Part shown: piece after piece, positions 50,160 through 58,752 of the stretch
Position numbering within the stretch: the first letter of the stretch is position 1
How the letters are laid out: the number at the start of each line of letters is the position of its first letter
From: Nitrospira sp. CR1.1
GTDB taxonomy: Bacteria > Nitrospirota > Nitrospiria > Nitrospirales > Nitrospiraceae
Assembly: GCA_014055465.1 (NCBI GenBank)
Contig: WIAF01000001.1
Location: forward strand, 744,001 to 808,000
Reading direction: 5' to 3'
Length of the DNA: 64,000 bases
Notes under the pieces: model-generated
What the model saw: only the letters and a program-made list of their open reading frames with translations
Told to the model about the DNA's origin: nothing
The model's database searches: none
Made by a program: the position numbers and the translations under genes

Positions 50160-51218
50160 ATGACGGTAATGAGGACTGTAGTCAGGACAGGACTAATCAT
50201 GGGGATCTTCGCGGTGGCTCCTGTCGCTCAGGCGCACGAGGCCGAGATTCCGAAAGCTATGGTGTACGTGGGACAAGGCCCGTCCATCATGGGGCTGGAT
50301 AGAACGGAGACGGCCACACCGACGCGTCGTCTTTCCCTGTACGACAAGCGAATGAGCATGCCGTGGTCGGCGGAGGCCTTCCACGATGAAGGACCTGCGC
50401 ACACGGTATTCTTGGACTCCTACCTGATCGATACGTACGAGGTGTCGAATAAAGACTACGGCGAATTCATCACAGCGACCGGCCATCCGGCTCCGGCCTA
50501 CTGGGACGATCCGCGATTGAACAAGCCTCAACAGCCTGTGGTTGGCGTCAATTGGATCGACGCGAACACATACTGTGAGTATCGCGGAAAGCGTCTCCCG
50601 ACGGAGGCAGAGTGGGAGAAGGCGGCTCGTGGTCCCCACGGCAATCTTTACCCATGGGGCAATGATTTCGACTCGAATAAAGCGAACTATGATCGGCACC
50701 ACAACGCGACCTTGCCGGTGGACGCCCATCCTGAGGGCGCCAGCTACTACGGCGTGTACAACATGGCGGGCAATGTCTTCGAATGGGTCGGCGACTGGTA
50801 TGACCCGAAGTACTACGGGAGACTCGAAACCATGGTGAATCCCACCGGTCCGGAAAAACCCTTGTGGCTTGGAGGTACCGGGACCTATGTGGATCGGCTG
50901 ACGGTTGGCGAGAAGCGTGTGATTCGCGGCGGCTCCTGGATTGCGCCGGAAGGCACGATCCGCTCGACGCACCGTTTCTGGAATCACCCGCTCAACAACA
51001 GCTATGGCGTTGGGCTTGGCTTCCGGTGCGCCAAGACGGCGCCAGTGGACTGGGAGCGGCCTATTCGAGATAGCTATATCACGGCATTGGTTGAGATGGG
51101 CCGGGAACGTTTTGCCGAGGCGCAGCAGGCAGTGGCTCGCGGACTGGCCATGGATCCCGTGAATGTCGAACTGTTGGAGTTGCGACCCCTCATCGAACAA
51201 TCGATGAAACGTCCGTGA
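50160..51218 (+). CDS. Exported FGE/SUMF1-fold protein 2
   Basis: This 352-aa paralog of the preceding gene has a signal peptide (VVRTGLIMGIFAVAPVAQA). The FGE fold reads AMVYVGQGPSIMGLD, KRLPTEAEWEKAARGPHGNL, NMAGNVFEWVGDWYDPKYY, then VIRGGSW and LGFRCAKT, and it ends in the same helical tail (AQQAVARGLAMDPVNVELLE). Catalytic cysteines are absent. An insertion with GTYVDRLTVGEK precedes the RGGSW strand. GAGGAGGTG lies upstream of the ATG. It belongs to one operon with the FGE, SmbP-like and zinc-ribbon genes. Confidence 0.88.
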   Translation: MTVMRTVVRTGLIMGIFAVAPVAQAHEAEIPKAMVYVGQGPSIMGLDRTETATPTRRLSLYDKRMSMPWSAEAFHDEGPAHTVFLDSYLIDTYEVSNKDYGEFITATGHPAPAYWDDPRLNKPQQPVVGVNWIDANTYCEYRGKRLPTEAEWEKAARGPHGNLYPWGNDFDSNKANYDRHHNATLPVDAHPEGASYYGVYNMAGNVFEWVGDWYDPKYYGRLETMVNPTGPEKPLWLGGTGTYVDRLTVGEKRVIRGGSWIAPEGTIRSTHRFWNHPLNNSYGVGLGFRCAKTAPVDWERPIRDSYITALVEMGRERFAEAQQAVARGLAMDPVNVELLELRPLIEQSMKRP

Positions 51219-51271
51219 TGTCAGACGGAAGACTCTCGCACCCGAGAGTTTCTTGCGACGGAGGGAGAGGT

Positions 51272-51640
51272 ATGAGGTACAGGACAATCATCACAATCAT
51301 GAGTGGCTTGGCGGCACTGCTGTCCGCAATGGAACTTCAGGCAGGTCCGATTGACGTCAGCCTCCATACCCATCCGGAGAAGGTGCAACTGGTCCATGAG
51401 GCGGAACATAGCGTGGATCATGCCTGGGAGGTCTACCATCGCGCGGCGCTCGGAGGAACCGTGGCGTCACCTGATCTGCAAGCACAAATCGAACAACATT
51501 TGCATGAAGCGAGAACCCTCGTGACCCAAGCGCAGGAAGCGGCCGACCGTGGCGACGCCGGTGCGGTGGAGAAGCTCGTCGAGCAGATCAAGACCCACAC
51601 GGAACGGGCGATAGAGGGGAGTAAGGAGCAGAAGAAATGA
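51272..51640 (+). CDS. Small exported helical protein, SmbP-like
   Basis: The ATG at 51272 follows GGAGGGAGAGG. The 122-aa product has a signal peptide (MRYRTIITIMSGLAALLSAM) and a helical, His-containing mature part (HTHPEKVQLVHEAEHSVDH, IEQHLHEARTLVTQAQEAAD, IKTHTERAIEGSKEQKK). The regular His/Glu spacing recalls the small metal-binding protein SmbP of nitrifiers. Copper or nickel binding is an inference. Its TGA overlaps the ATG of the next FGE gene. Confidence 0.7.
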   Translation: MRYRTIITIMSGLAALLSAMELQAGPIDVSLHTHPEKVQLVHEAEHSVDHAWEVYHRAALGGTVASPDLQAQIEQHLHEARTLVTQAQEAADRGDAGAVEKLVEQIKTHTERAIEGSKEQKK

Positions 51641-52500
51641 CACAAGGTGTGACCAGGAGTCGTACCAGATGGGGATATGCGGGCCTGTTGGCGGCCAGCT
51701 GTACATTCGCGCTGTCCCCTCTGTTTGCGGCGCCGGCTGTGAGGGAACTGGATCCGGTTCTCATGGTGACCATCCCGGCCGGGCCGTTCTTGATGGGCAC
51801 GCAGAGCCCAAAAGGGAGGGCCGATGAATGGCCTCAACGGTCGGTTCATGTCGATGCGTTCGCCATCGATCAGGTGGAAGTGACCAATGAGCGCTATATG
51901 ACGTTTGTCGCCACCACCGGCCACCGAAGCCCGCCCAACCCCTATGGGACCGGCCTCCTGGTGTCGGCCAAGGGAATCGAACAACTGCCGGTCGTGCAGG
52001 TCACATGGTATGACGCCAAGGCCTATTGCGCCTGGGCCAAGAAACGACTGCCCACGGAAGCGGAGTGGGAGAAAGCCGCGCGTGGCACCGATGGCCGGAC
52101 CTTTCCCTGGGGAGAGGACGCACCGACTCCGAAGCGAGCCAACTACGATCGCGAGTGGGTAGAGGAGAAGACGCTTCACGCTGTGGGGTCCTTGCCGGGC
52201 GGCGATTCCCCGTACGGCATCAAGGACATGGCGGGTAATGCGCGGGAATGGGTGCAGGATTGGTACGACCCGGATTATTACGCGAACGCCCCGACGCAGA
52301 ATCCGCAGGGTCCGGACAAGGGTATTGTCCGCGTGATTCGCGGAGGGTCCTGGCACAGTCCCCACTCCGATATCACCGCAACGGCGCGCGGGCGCGGAGG
52401 CTTCGCGCTTCAGACACATGGGACCGGGTTCCGATGCGTGCGGAACATCGATGATCAGCACCATCTGGATGCATCTCAGGATGAGCCGAAGGTCAGGTGA
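51637..52500 (+). CDS. Exported FGE/SUMF1-fold protein 3
   Basis: The 287-aa protein overlaps the preceding stop (ATGA). It has a signal peptide (WGYAGLLAASCTFALSPLFA). The FGE fold reads LMVTIPAGPFLMGTQSPKGR, KRLPTEAEWEKAARGTDGRT, DMAGNAREWVQDWYDPDYY, then VIRGGSW and GTGFRCVRN. It lacks the helical tail of copies 1 and 2 and the catalytic cysteines of true formylglycine-generating enzymes. It is the last FGE-fold gene of the operon. Confidence 0.88.
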   Translation: MTQGVTRSRTRWGYAGLLAASCTFALSPLFAAPAVRELDPVLMVTIPAGPFLMGTQSPKGRADEWPQRSVHVDAFAIDQVEVTNERYMTFVATTGHRSPPNPYGTGLLVSAKGIEQLPVVQVTWYDAKAYCAWAKKRLPTEAEWEKAARGTDGRTFPWGEDAPTPKRANYDREWVEEKTLHAVGSLPGGDSPYGIKDMAGNAREWVQDWYDPDYYANAPTQNPQGPDKGIVRVIRGGSWHSPHSDITATARGRGGFALQTHGTGFRCVRNIDDQHHLDASQDEPKVR

Positions 52501-52688
52501 GCGATAGGTTCATGGGGGTCAGTTGTTACGAATCGCGTTGCGATGGTGATGGAGGTACCGCGACTCCGCACGCGGCCTCCCGTTGAGGCGGATGGGTTCT
52601 TCTTTTGGAGACACCCGTCCCCTCAGCGAACCATCAGGCGAATATAGGAGCGGACGACTTCATCAGGCGCGGGTGAAAGGAGACAGGT

Positions 52689-52793
52689 ATGACGCAGGGA
52701 ATCATCGTGAGCATTGCGGCCTCTGTGGCGGCTGCTAGCGCAGTGTTGTATGCGCGGTTACGGTGTCCAGCCTACGTCATGGTGAGGCGATAG
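52689..52793 (+). CDS. 34-aa small membrane peptide
   Basis: AAAGGAGAC precedes an ATG that opens a 34-codon frame, MTQGIIVSIAASVAAASAVL, continuing YARLRCPAYVMVRR. It has one hydrophobic helix followed by a basic end, as in small inner-membrane peptides. It stands between the FGE operon and the second zinc-ribbon gene. The good ribosome site is the main support. The preceding interval 52501-52688 holds a GCCTC/GAGGC hairpin and a GGATGGGT/ACCCGTCC hairpin, possible terminators. Confidence 0.5.
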   Translation: MTQGIIVSIAASVAAASAVLYARLRCPAYVMVRR

Positions 52794-52915
52794 AGCCGAG
52801 AGCAGCCTCGTGTCCGCTAGTGTCACGAGCGGCCACGTAGGTCGTAGCGGAATGCCAACACACCAGCGAAAGGTACGGTGCGGACGATTATTTTTTATCG
52901 AAGTCGGGGGTTCCA

Positions 52916-53266
52916 ATGGATACACATGGGACACCAGAATCATTTATGCCTCCCCGGCCGGGCAGCCAAGCCTGTCCCCGCTGCGGAGGGTTATTGTTGA
53001 CGCAACATTATATTGATCTCCTGGATGATACAGGCCAAATCGATATTACGGCGTGGCATTGCGCCCAGTGTGGAGAAGTGCTCGACCCGGTCATCCTCAA
53101 AAATCGGCATAGTCCACCGCCGAATTTGCTGTATGGTACGAAAGAGCGGAAGTTCAGTCAGCGTGTGACGGCGAGTCCGAATGGCGGCGTTTCGAGGAAG
53201 TCGGATCGCGAAGCGGTGACGGACAAGGGGAAAGACTCGGCGGCCGGCGCCGATCGTCGCTCGTAA
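52916..53266 (+). CDS. Zinc-ribbon protein, copy 2
   Basis: The 116-aa protein has CPRCGGLLLTQHYIDLLDDTG and CAQCGEVLDPVILKNRHSPP, a two-knuckle zinc ribbon like the protein at 48787 (CTRCGG, CVQCGDVVDPVIRWNRH). The C-terminal 40 residues are charged and low in complexity. The ATG at 52916 follows GGGGGTTCC without a strong ribosome site. It lies 30 bases before the TIGR01777 gene and may start that transcript. The function is unknown. Confidence 0.75.
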   Translation: MDTHGTPESFMPPRPGSQACPRCGGLLLTQHYIDLLDDTGQIDITAWHCAQCGEVLDPVILKNRHSPPPNLLYGTKERKFSQRVTASPNGGVSRKSDREAVTDKGKDSAAGADRRS

Positions 53267-53296
53267 TGCACGTCAGCTGCAGTGGAGGACAGTCCG

Positions 53297-54214
53297 ATGA
53301 ACATTGTCGTGACCGGAGGGACAGGCTTTATCGGCCATGCGTTGGTGGAAGAGTTGGCGCGCGCGGGTCACGAGGTCGTGGTCTTGAGCCGTAAGCCACG
53401 TCCACTCGCCCAGTCGTCGGTACGGTACATGGAGTGGGATGCGCATTCAGTCGGACCATGGCAGGCAGAGGTCTCCGCAGCGGATGTGGTGGTCAACCTG
53501 GCCGGCGAGCCGATCGCGGAAGGACGATGGACGAATGCCCGCAAGCGGGTCCTTGTCGAGAGTCGCGTTCTTGCAACGAGACTGTTGGCGGATGCAGTGG
53601 CAGTCAGGCCCCGGCCTCTTCCTGTGATGGTGAGCGCATCCGGCATCGGATACTACGGACCCCAGGACGACCGGCTATTGGACGAACGGTCTCCGCCCGG
53701 CGACGGGTTTCTCGCTCAATTGTCCGCGGCCTGGGAGGCAGAAGCATTACGGGTTGGTCAGTTCGGCACACGTGTGGTGCTTATGCGAACTGGGATGGTT
53801 TTAGAGCGCAATGGCGGGGCACTGCCGAAAATGATGCTGCCGTTTCACTTGTTTGCGGGGGGACCGGTTTTGCCAGGCACGCAGTGGGTGTCTTGGATTC
53901 ATCGGGCGGATCTCATCGGCTTGATTCAATGGGCGATCGATTCGCCGGATCTTTCCGGGCCCGTGAACGCCGTTGCGCCTGAGCCGGTCACGATGAACGC
54001 ATTCTGCGACATTCTGGGGAAGGTGCTTCATCGACCTTCGTGGCTCCCGGTTCCGGGGCTGGCATTGCGTGTGGCGCTAGGAGAGCTGGGGACATTGATG
54101 ACGACCGGGCAACGTGTCGCTGCGGCCAAGGCTCAAGCCGAAGGCTATACATTTCGTTATCCGACTCTGGAACCGGCCCTGCGGGCAATTGTGGCGAAGG
54201 AAAACCAGGCATGA
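53297..54214 (+). CDS. TIGR01777-type NAD(P)-dependent epimerase-like protein
   Basis: The 305-aa protein has the short-chain-dehydrogenase/epimerase Rossmann motif MNIVVTGGTGFIGHALVEEL, followed by VVNLAGEPIAEGRWTNARKR and SASGIGYYGPQDD, and a C-terminal DUF1731-like part (PSWLPVPGLALRVALGELGT). It belongs to the TIGR01777/YfcH group, often found with photolyase under LitR/CarH control. The stop overlaps the DUF4149 start (ATGA). The start at 53297 follows GGAGGAC. The substrate is unknown. Confidence 0.93.
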   Translation: MNIVVTGGTGFIGHALVEELARAGHEVVVLSRKPRPLAQSSVRYMEWDAHSVGPWQAEVSAADVVVNLAGEPIAEGRWTNARKRVLVESRVLATRLLADAVAVRPRPLPVMVSASGIGYYGPQDDRLLDERSPPGDGFLAQLSAAWEAEALRVGQFGTRVVLMRTGMVLERNGGALPKMMLPFHLFAGGPVLPGTQWVSWIHRADLIGLIQWAIDSPDLSGPVNAVAPEPVTMNAFCDILGKVLHRPSWLPVPGLALRVALGELGTLMTTGQRVAAAKAQAEGYTFRYPTLEPALRAIVAKENQA

Positions 54215-54684
54215 GCCTCATTGAACCCATCACGCAGTATCTGCATGGTCTGGCTGTAGCAATACTCGTCGGCAAGGTGGTGCTGTTGTCGTTTGTCGTG
54301 GCTCCGGTTCTTGCGAAGCAATTGGCGCCGGAGCAATTCGGGAACGTCGTTCGGCAATTATTCCCCGCCTATTATCTGCTTGGAATGGGCGCGGCTGTTG
54401 GTGGTTTGGTGTCGGTGACCGCACTCCTGGTCACTCGTGGGTCCAGCCCGGCCCTGTCGGCGGCGGCCGCCATCTGGCTGATGATTTTCCTGGCGGAATC
54501 CTATTGCCGGTCGCCACTGACCCCGCAGAGCAATGCGATGAGAGACCGGCTGAAGGAGCAGGAACGTCAGGGCTGCGTCGATCCGGTCTTGAACGCGTCG
54601 TGGGAGCGATTGCATCAACGCTCGCTCTATTTGAATTCGCTGGTGCTCTTTGGAGGGCTGTGGCTGGTGGGTCTGGCCCATTAA
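54211..54684 (+). CDS. DUF4149-type membrane protein
   Basis: The 157-aa protein has four hydrophobic segments (about 12-32, 50-72, 80-98 and 138-156). The pattern VGKVVLLSFVVAPVLAKQL and YCRSPLTPQSNAMRDRLKEQ, with HQRSLYLNSLVLFGGL at the end, fits DUF4149 (TMEM205-like). It overlaps the upstream epimerase-like gene by 4 bases. The function is unknown; TMEM205-like proteins have been linked to metal and drug tolerance in other organisms, which is only suggestive here. Confidence 0.85.
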   Translation: MSLIEPITQYLHGLAVAILVGKVVLLSFVVAPVLAKQLAPEQFGNVVRQLFPAYYLLGMGAAVGGLVSVTALLVTRGSSPALSAAAAIWLMIFLAESYCRSPLTPQSNAMRDRLKEQERQGCVDPVLNASWERLHQRSLYLNSLVLFGGLWLVGLAH

Positions 54685-54709
54685 GAGCGATTGTCACGGA
54701 GGGAGAGAC

Positions 54710-55195
54710 ATGGTGCAACAACACACACAGACAGTGACGTGGGTAACCGTTGGTTTGATGAGCCTCTGTCTAGGTCAGTGGTCTGATGGAACAGGCTTAG
54801 CCTGGGCTGCGGAGAGACAGGAGAAGTCTGGAACTGCGGGAGGATCCTACGAGCGGGAGGTCACGATTCCGGATGGCGTCATCGGGGTGTCGTTGCACGT
54901 CGGGGCGGAACGAGTCGGTGACACCGCCGTGTTGTACATCGCACACGTGTTACCGGATGGGCCGGCGGAGAAGGCCGGACTTAAGTCGGGGGATCAAATC
55001 GCCACGGTTGACGGCGCGGCTGTGACCGGTAAGACGTATGAGCAGGTAGCGTTGATGGTCAGGGGCGAGCCCGGGACAGTGGTCTCGCTTGGGATACATG
55101 CAGAGAGCGCTGTGCGGGCAGTGGTGGTGACGCGAGTCTCCGGTCAGACGTTGTATAAAGGTCAAATGGGGTCACATGCCGACCCTGCCAAATAG
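54710..55195 (+). CDS. Exported PDZ-domain protein
   Basis: The ATG at 54710 follows GGAGGGAGAG. The 161-aa protein has a signal peptide (about 9-33, ending LAWAAERQ) and a single PDZ domain (about 50-140) with VIGVSLHVGAERVGDTAVL, VLPDGPAEKAGLKSGDQIAT and VDGAAVTGKTYEQVALMVRG. No protease domain is attached, so it may be an adaptor that presents C-terminal peptides in the periplasm. Seven bases separate it from the next gene. Confidence 0.88.
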   Translation: MVQQHTQTVTWVTVGLMSLCLGQWSDGTGLAWAAERQEKSGTAGGSYEREVTIPDGVIGVSLHVGAERVGDTAVLYIAHVLPDGPAEKAGLKSGDQIATVDGAAVTGKTYEQVALMVRGEPGTVVSLGIHAESAVRAVVVTRVSGQTLYKGQMGSHADPAK

Positions 55196-55202
55196 GTGAT
55201 GT

Positions 55203-55727
55203 GTGAGACGAACCATTGCCCTTCTTGGATGTTTAATCATGTTCTTGGGAGTGTTCCTCGCTGAGGTGCATGCGCATCCCGCGCAAGGATCGACTATGCC
55301 GGTGGTCGAGAAAACCGGGCTGTATCTGCTCGCAGGGGACTATCGCCGCGCGCTGGAGAGTTGCGAGCAGGTGATACAGGCGCGCCCATCGGTTGAGGCC
55401 TATGTTCGTTTGACCTATGTGTATCAGGCCATCGATGCGTATCTCGAACAGTTGTCCAAGAACGAGAGCTGGATGGCGGTCGAACAGCTCTACCTGAATC
55501 TGGCTAATCGCCATACCGAGGATCTTGTCGATCCCCCTGGCGGCCTTGCGCGCATGGCCAAAGAAATGATCCAAACCAGCGTTCGCCAACAGTCTGATGT
55601 CACCGCCGCAATGGCCGTGCGGTTGAATAAGGAGGCCTCCGATCGTCTCTGGCAGGAACAGACTCAGTGGCGGAACGCGCACCCCACCACGTGGTGGCGG
55701 GCGTTTCCCGATGCGTGGATGCGATAA
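55203..55727 (+). CDS. Exported helical protein of unknown function
   Basis: A GTG start preceded by AGGTGAT gives 174 aa with a signal peptide (MRRTIALLGCLIMFLGVFLA, then EVHAH). The mature part is helical and could contain a TPR-like pair (GLYLLAGDYRRALESCEQVI, EAYVRLTYVYQAIDAYLEQL). I do not recognise the family. It is transcribed with the PDZ gene and lies before the small membrane protein and photolyase. Confidence 0.7.
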   Translation: MRRTIALLGCLIMFLGVFLAEVHAHPAQGSTMPVVEKTGLYLLAGDYRRALESCEQVIQARPSVEAYVRLTYVYQAIDAYLEQLSKNESWMAVEQLYLNLANRHTEDLVDPPGGLARMAKEMIQTSVRQQSDVTAAMAVRLNKEASDRLWQEQTQWRNAHPTTWWRAFPDAWMR

Positions 55728-55774
55728 CGATAGAGACGCCAGGCGCAAGGGTGACAGGGAAGGAGGTCGGAAAC

Positions 55775-56206
55775 GTGATCCAGCGAACGACTCAGCGGGG
55801 GATCGACATTAAACTGTTCGGAGCACTGTTTGTGCTGGTGGGCTTACTCGATATGCTCATCATTGAATGGTTCCCCGCCTATGCCCTGAAATTGTTCGGC
55901 GTGACGATTGCCGGTCCGATGGCCTATGTTGTGAAATTGCATTCGCCGGCCGCGCACTTTTTGATCGGGTATGGGTTTGTGTTTTTGCGTCCGTGGGCCT
56001 GGGGATTGGCCATGGCCTACGGAGGATTCGGCCTCATCAGTGAACTCATGAACCAATGGCAATTTGGGTTCCATCAGCTTCGCACGGGATTTATGGTCAC
56101 GACCGCCTTGTTCCTGTGCTATGTGGCCTGGCGGCGGGTTCTATTTGCTGATCCGTTGCCGCCCACGACGCGACTCGCCTCTCCGTCTCCCGGGGTTCAC
56201 TCATGA
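55775..56206 (+). CDS. Small polytopic membrane protein
   Basis: The GTG at 55775 is chosen because AAGGAGG stands 8 bases upstream; the frame is open further 5' but overlaps the preceding gene. The 143-aa product has four hydrophobic segments (LFGALFVLVGLLDMLIIEWF, YVVKLHSPAAHFLIGYGFVF, ALFLCYVAW and others). I do not recognise the family. Its TGA overlaps the photolyase ATG, so it is coupled to light-damage repair. Confidence 0.75.
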   Translation: MIQRTTQRGIDIKLFGALFVLVGLLDMLIIEWFPAYALKLFGVTIAGPMAYVVKLHSPAAHFLIGYGFVFLRPWAWGLAMAYGGFGLISELMNQWQFGFHQLRTGFMVTTALFLCYVAWRRVLFADPLPPTTRLASPSPGVHS

Positions 56207-57642
56207 AGGGCCTGGTCTGGTTTCGCCGTGATCTGCGGCTCCATGACAACCCGGCCCTGTCGGCAGCCTGCAAGGAATGCACAGAGATCGTGCCGCTCTT
56301 CGTCTTCGACGAGCCGTTGTTGCGCGGTCATGTCTTTGGGTCTGTCTGCGTGGGGTTTATGCTGGGCTGCCTCGAGGAACTGCGCCGTTCGCTGGCGAAG
56401 CAGGGGGTGACGCTCGTTTGGCGAAGGGGTGAGTCGATCGACACGGTGCTGCGTGCGGTGCACGAATGTGCCGTCGATGCCGTCTATTGGAACCGTGATT
56501 ACGAACCCTCGGCCGTCGCCCGTGATCGTACGGTCCAACAGCGGCTGGTTCAGGAGGGGCGGTTGGTCAAGACTTTCAAAGACCACGTGGTATTCGAAGC
56601 CGAAGAGGTGCGAGGGTTGACCGGAGATCCGTTTCAACGGTACAGCGCGTATCGCGATCGTTGGTGGACCCAATGGAGGTCTGCCACGCCGCCACTGCTT
56701 CCGGTTCCTTCCTTCCCCTCGCCGTCTCCAGCACCGGAGGTATCGATCTGGCCCACTGCACAGGACTTGGGGTACCAGACGGTGCCGATGTGGATTGAGC
56801 CTGGTGAACAAGCGGCACGAGCCAGGTTGCAATGGTTTTTGAAAGGGCCTGTCCATAGTTATGTCAGCGGCAGAAATCTTCCAGCGCAAGACGGGACCTC
56901 AAAACTCTCTCCTCATTTGCGTTTCGGAACGATCTCCACGCGTACGATGGTGCATGCGGCGTTGCGTACCCTCTCGAAAGGCGGTCAGGTGTCCCGCCCC
57001 GATGTGTTCACCTGGATGGACGAGCTGGTCTGGCGGGAATTTTTTCAGCAAGTGTTGATGGCCTTTCCACATGTGGCCGAAGGGCCGTTCAAGGTCAAGC
57101 CGGCACTTCCCGCCCCTCGTCCCGCGGGACCTGAGCGCGATCGGTTATTTGCCGCCTGGTGTGAGGGCCGCACTGGCTACCCGATTGTGGATGCCGGCAT
57201 GCGCCAATTAAATCAAACGGGCTGGATGCACAATCGCGTGCGCATGGTGGTGGCCTCCTTTCTGGTGAAGGACCTTCGGGTGGACTGGCAGAGCGGCGAA
57301 CGGTATTTTCTGCAGCACCTCGTGGACGGAGATCTGGCGGCAAACAACGGCAACTGGCAGTGGTGTGCCTCCACGGGAACGGATGCGATGCAGGGGTATC
57401 GAATCTTCAACCCGACCCTGCAAAGTGAAAAGTTCGATCCCGAAGGGGGGTATATACGACGCTACGTGCCGGAATTGAGTTCCGTGCCGGCGGCGTGGAT
57501 TCATGAGCCGCAGCTCATGCCGCAGGAAGAACAGATCCGTGTCGCGTGCCGCATCGGATCGGACTACCCGGAACCTATTGTGAACCATCGGCAAGCCCGG
57601 CAGGAGTATTTGGATCTCGGCAAACAGAAGGTGTCGACGTGA
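56203..57642 (+). CDS. phrB: Deoxyribodipyrimidine (CPD) photolyase, class I
   Basis: The 479-aa flavoprotein repairs UV-induced pyrimidine dimers with blue light. It has the antenna domain (KGLVWFRRDLRLHDNPALSA) and the FAD-binding domain with WRGQ-like WREFFQQVLMAFPHVAEG, GRTGYPIVDAGMRQLNQTGW, MHNRVRMVVASFLVKDLRVD and WQSGERYFLQHLVDGDLAAN. The length is standard. It overlaps its upstream and downstream neighbours by 4 bases, in the same arrangement as E. coli ybgA-phr and LitR/CarH islands. Confidence 0.96.
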   Translation: MKGLVWFRRDLRLHDNPALSAACKECTEIVPLFVFDEPLLRGHVFGSVCVGFMLGCLEELRRSLAKQGVTLVWRRGESIDTVLRAVHECAVDAVYWNRDYEPSAVARDRTVQQRLVQEGRLVKTFKDHVVFEAEEVRGLTGDPFQRYSAYRDRWWTQWRSATPPLLPVPSFPSPSPAPEVSIWPTAQDLGYQTVPMWIEPGEQAARARLQWFLKGPVHSYVSGRNLPAQDGTSKLSPHLRFGTISTRTMVHAALRTLSKGGQVSRPDVFTWMDELVWREFFQQVLMAFPHVAEGPFKVKPALPAPRPAGPERDRLFAAWCEGRTGYPIVDAGMRQLNQTGWMHNRVRMVVASFLVKDLRVDWQSGERYFLQHLVDGDLAANNGNWQWCASTGTDAMQGYRIFNPTLQSEKFDPEGGYIRRYVPELSSVPAAWIHEPQLMPQEEQIRVACRIGSDYPEPIVNHRQARQEYLDLGKQKVST

Positions 57643-58592
57643 CGACCACGGCAGTCCGTCTCGGTATCAGCCGTTGTTTACTCGGCGAGGAAGTCCGTTT
57701 CGATGGCGGTCACAAGCGGGATGCGTTCTTGACCGATGTGCTGGGGCGTCATGTGGAGTGGGTGCCGGTGTGTCCGGAGGTCGAGGCTGGATTGGGCACG
57801 CCAAGGGAAGCCATGCGACTGGTCGGAAGCCCGCAACAACCACGATTGATCGCTCTCAAGAGCGGACAGGATCATACACGAGCCTTGGAGGTCCTGGCGG
57901 CCAGGCGCCTCGAGGATCTCGCCGGCTCGGACTTGTCAGGATTTGTGTTTAAAAAAGATTCGCCCAGTTGCGGAGTGGAACGGGTTCGCACCTACAACGA
58001 ACACGGCATGCCGGGCCGCAAGGGAGTAGGGCTGTTCGCGCGAGCGTTTCTCGGCCGCTTTCCGCTCATTCCAGTGGAAGAAGAAGGACGGCTCTGCGAT
58101 CCGCTGCTGCGGGAGAATTTTATCGAACGCGTGTTCTGCTATCGGCGCTGGAAAAATCTTCTGGACAACGGGGCCACGCGGCAGGCGGTGGTGCGGTTTC
58201 ATACCGTCCATAAATACCTGTTGCTGGCGCATAGCGCGCCGCACTATCGACAGCTTGGCCGTTTGGTGGCGCACGCGAGCGAGTATCGCCCCAAAGATCT
58301 GGCCCTTCAGTATGGGGAGTTGTTCATGCAGGCGTTGGCGGTGAAGGCGACGGTTCGGAAACACGTCAATGTGTTGCACCACATCCTCGGGCATTTCAAG
58401 GAGCGGCTTCCCACGAAAGAAAAAGCGGAGTTGCTGGGCGTGATTGGAGATTACCATCAGAGACTCACACCATTGATCGTCCCGCTCACCTTGATCAAAC
58501 ACTATGTGCAGCTTTTCGATGTCGAGTATATTCGCGAGCAAGTGTATCTGAATCCGCATCCCAAGGAGCTGATGCTCAGGAATCACGTCTAG
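57639..58592 (+). CDS. DUF523 / DUF1722 (YbgA-like) fusion protein
   Basis: The GTG at 57639 overlaps the photolyase stop (GTGA). The 317-aa protein starts with DUF523 (LGISRCLLGEEVRFDGGHKR, FVPVCPEVEAGL-like WVPVCPEVEAGLGTPREAMR, FKKDSPSCG). It continues with DUF1722 (about 200-310: FHTVHKYLLLAHSAPHYRQL, LHHILGHFKERLPTKEKAEL). YbgA-type proteins are recurrent photolyase neighbours; thiouracil desulfidase activity has been reported for DUF523. The role next to photolyase is not established by the sequence. Confidence 0.92.
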   Translation: MTTTAVRLGISRCLLGEEVRFDGGHKRDAFLTDVLGRHVEWVPVCPEVEAGLGTPREAMRLVGSPQQPRLIALKSGQDHTRALEVLAARRLEDLAGSDLSGFVFKKDSPSCGVERVRTYNEHGMPGRKGVGLFARAFLGRFPLIPVEEEGRLCDPLLRENFIERVFCYRRWKNLLDNGATRQAVVRFHTVHKYLLLAHSAPHYRQLGRLVAHASEYRPKDLALQYGELFMQALAVKATVRKHVNVLHHILGHFKERLPTKEKAELLGVIGDYHQRLTPLIVPLTLIKHYVQLFDVEYIREQVYLNPHPKELMLRNHV

Positions 58593-58752
58593 AAAGGATG
58601 CCATGCCGCATGTTGTCGTGGAAGGGAGACGCTGCGTGACGCGGTCGTGATCGAGCAAGGGATATGGAAAGTCGAATCTGCGGGAGTTCTTAGATATAAG
58701 GGAATTGAAGTAAACGTCGATTCATCAGACACTCAATGGAAGGAATGAGGCG

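Noticed and set aside
49780-52450. C-terminal RGGSW...GFRC segments of the three FGE-fold proteins as further DGR variable repeats
   Set aside because: At DNA level they lack the homing-site block of the TR and do not differ from it mainly at template adenines; the similarity is due to the common protein fold.
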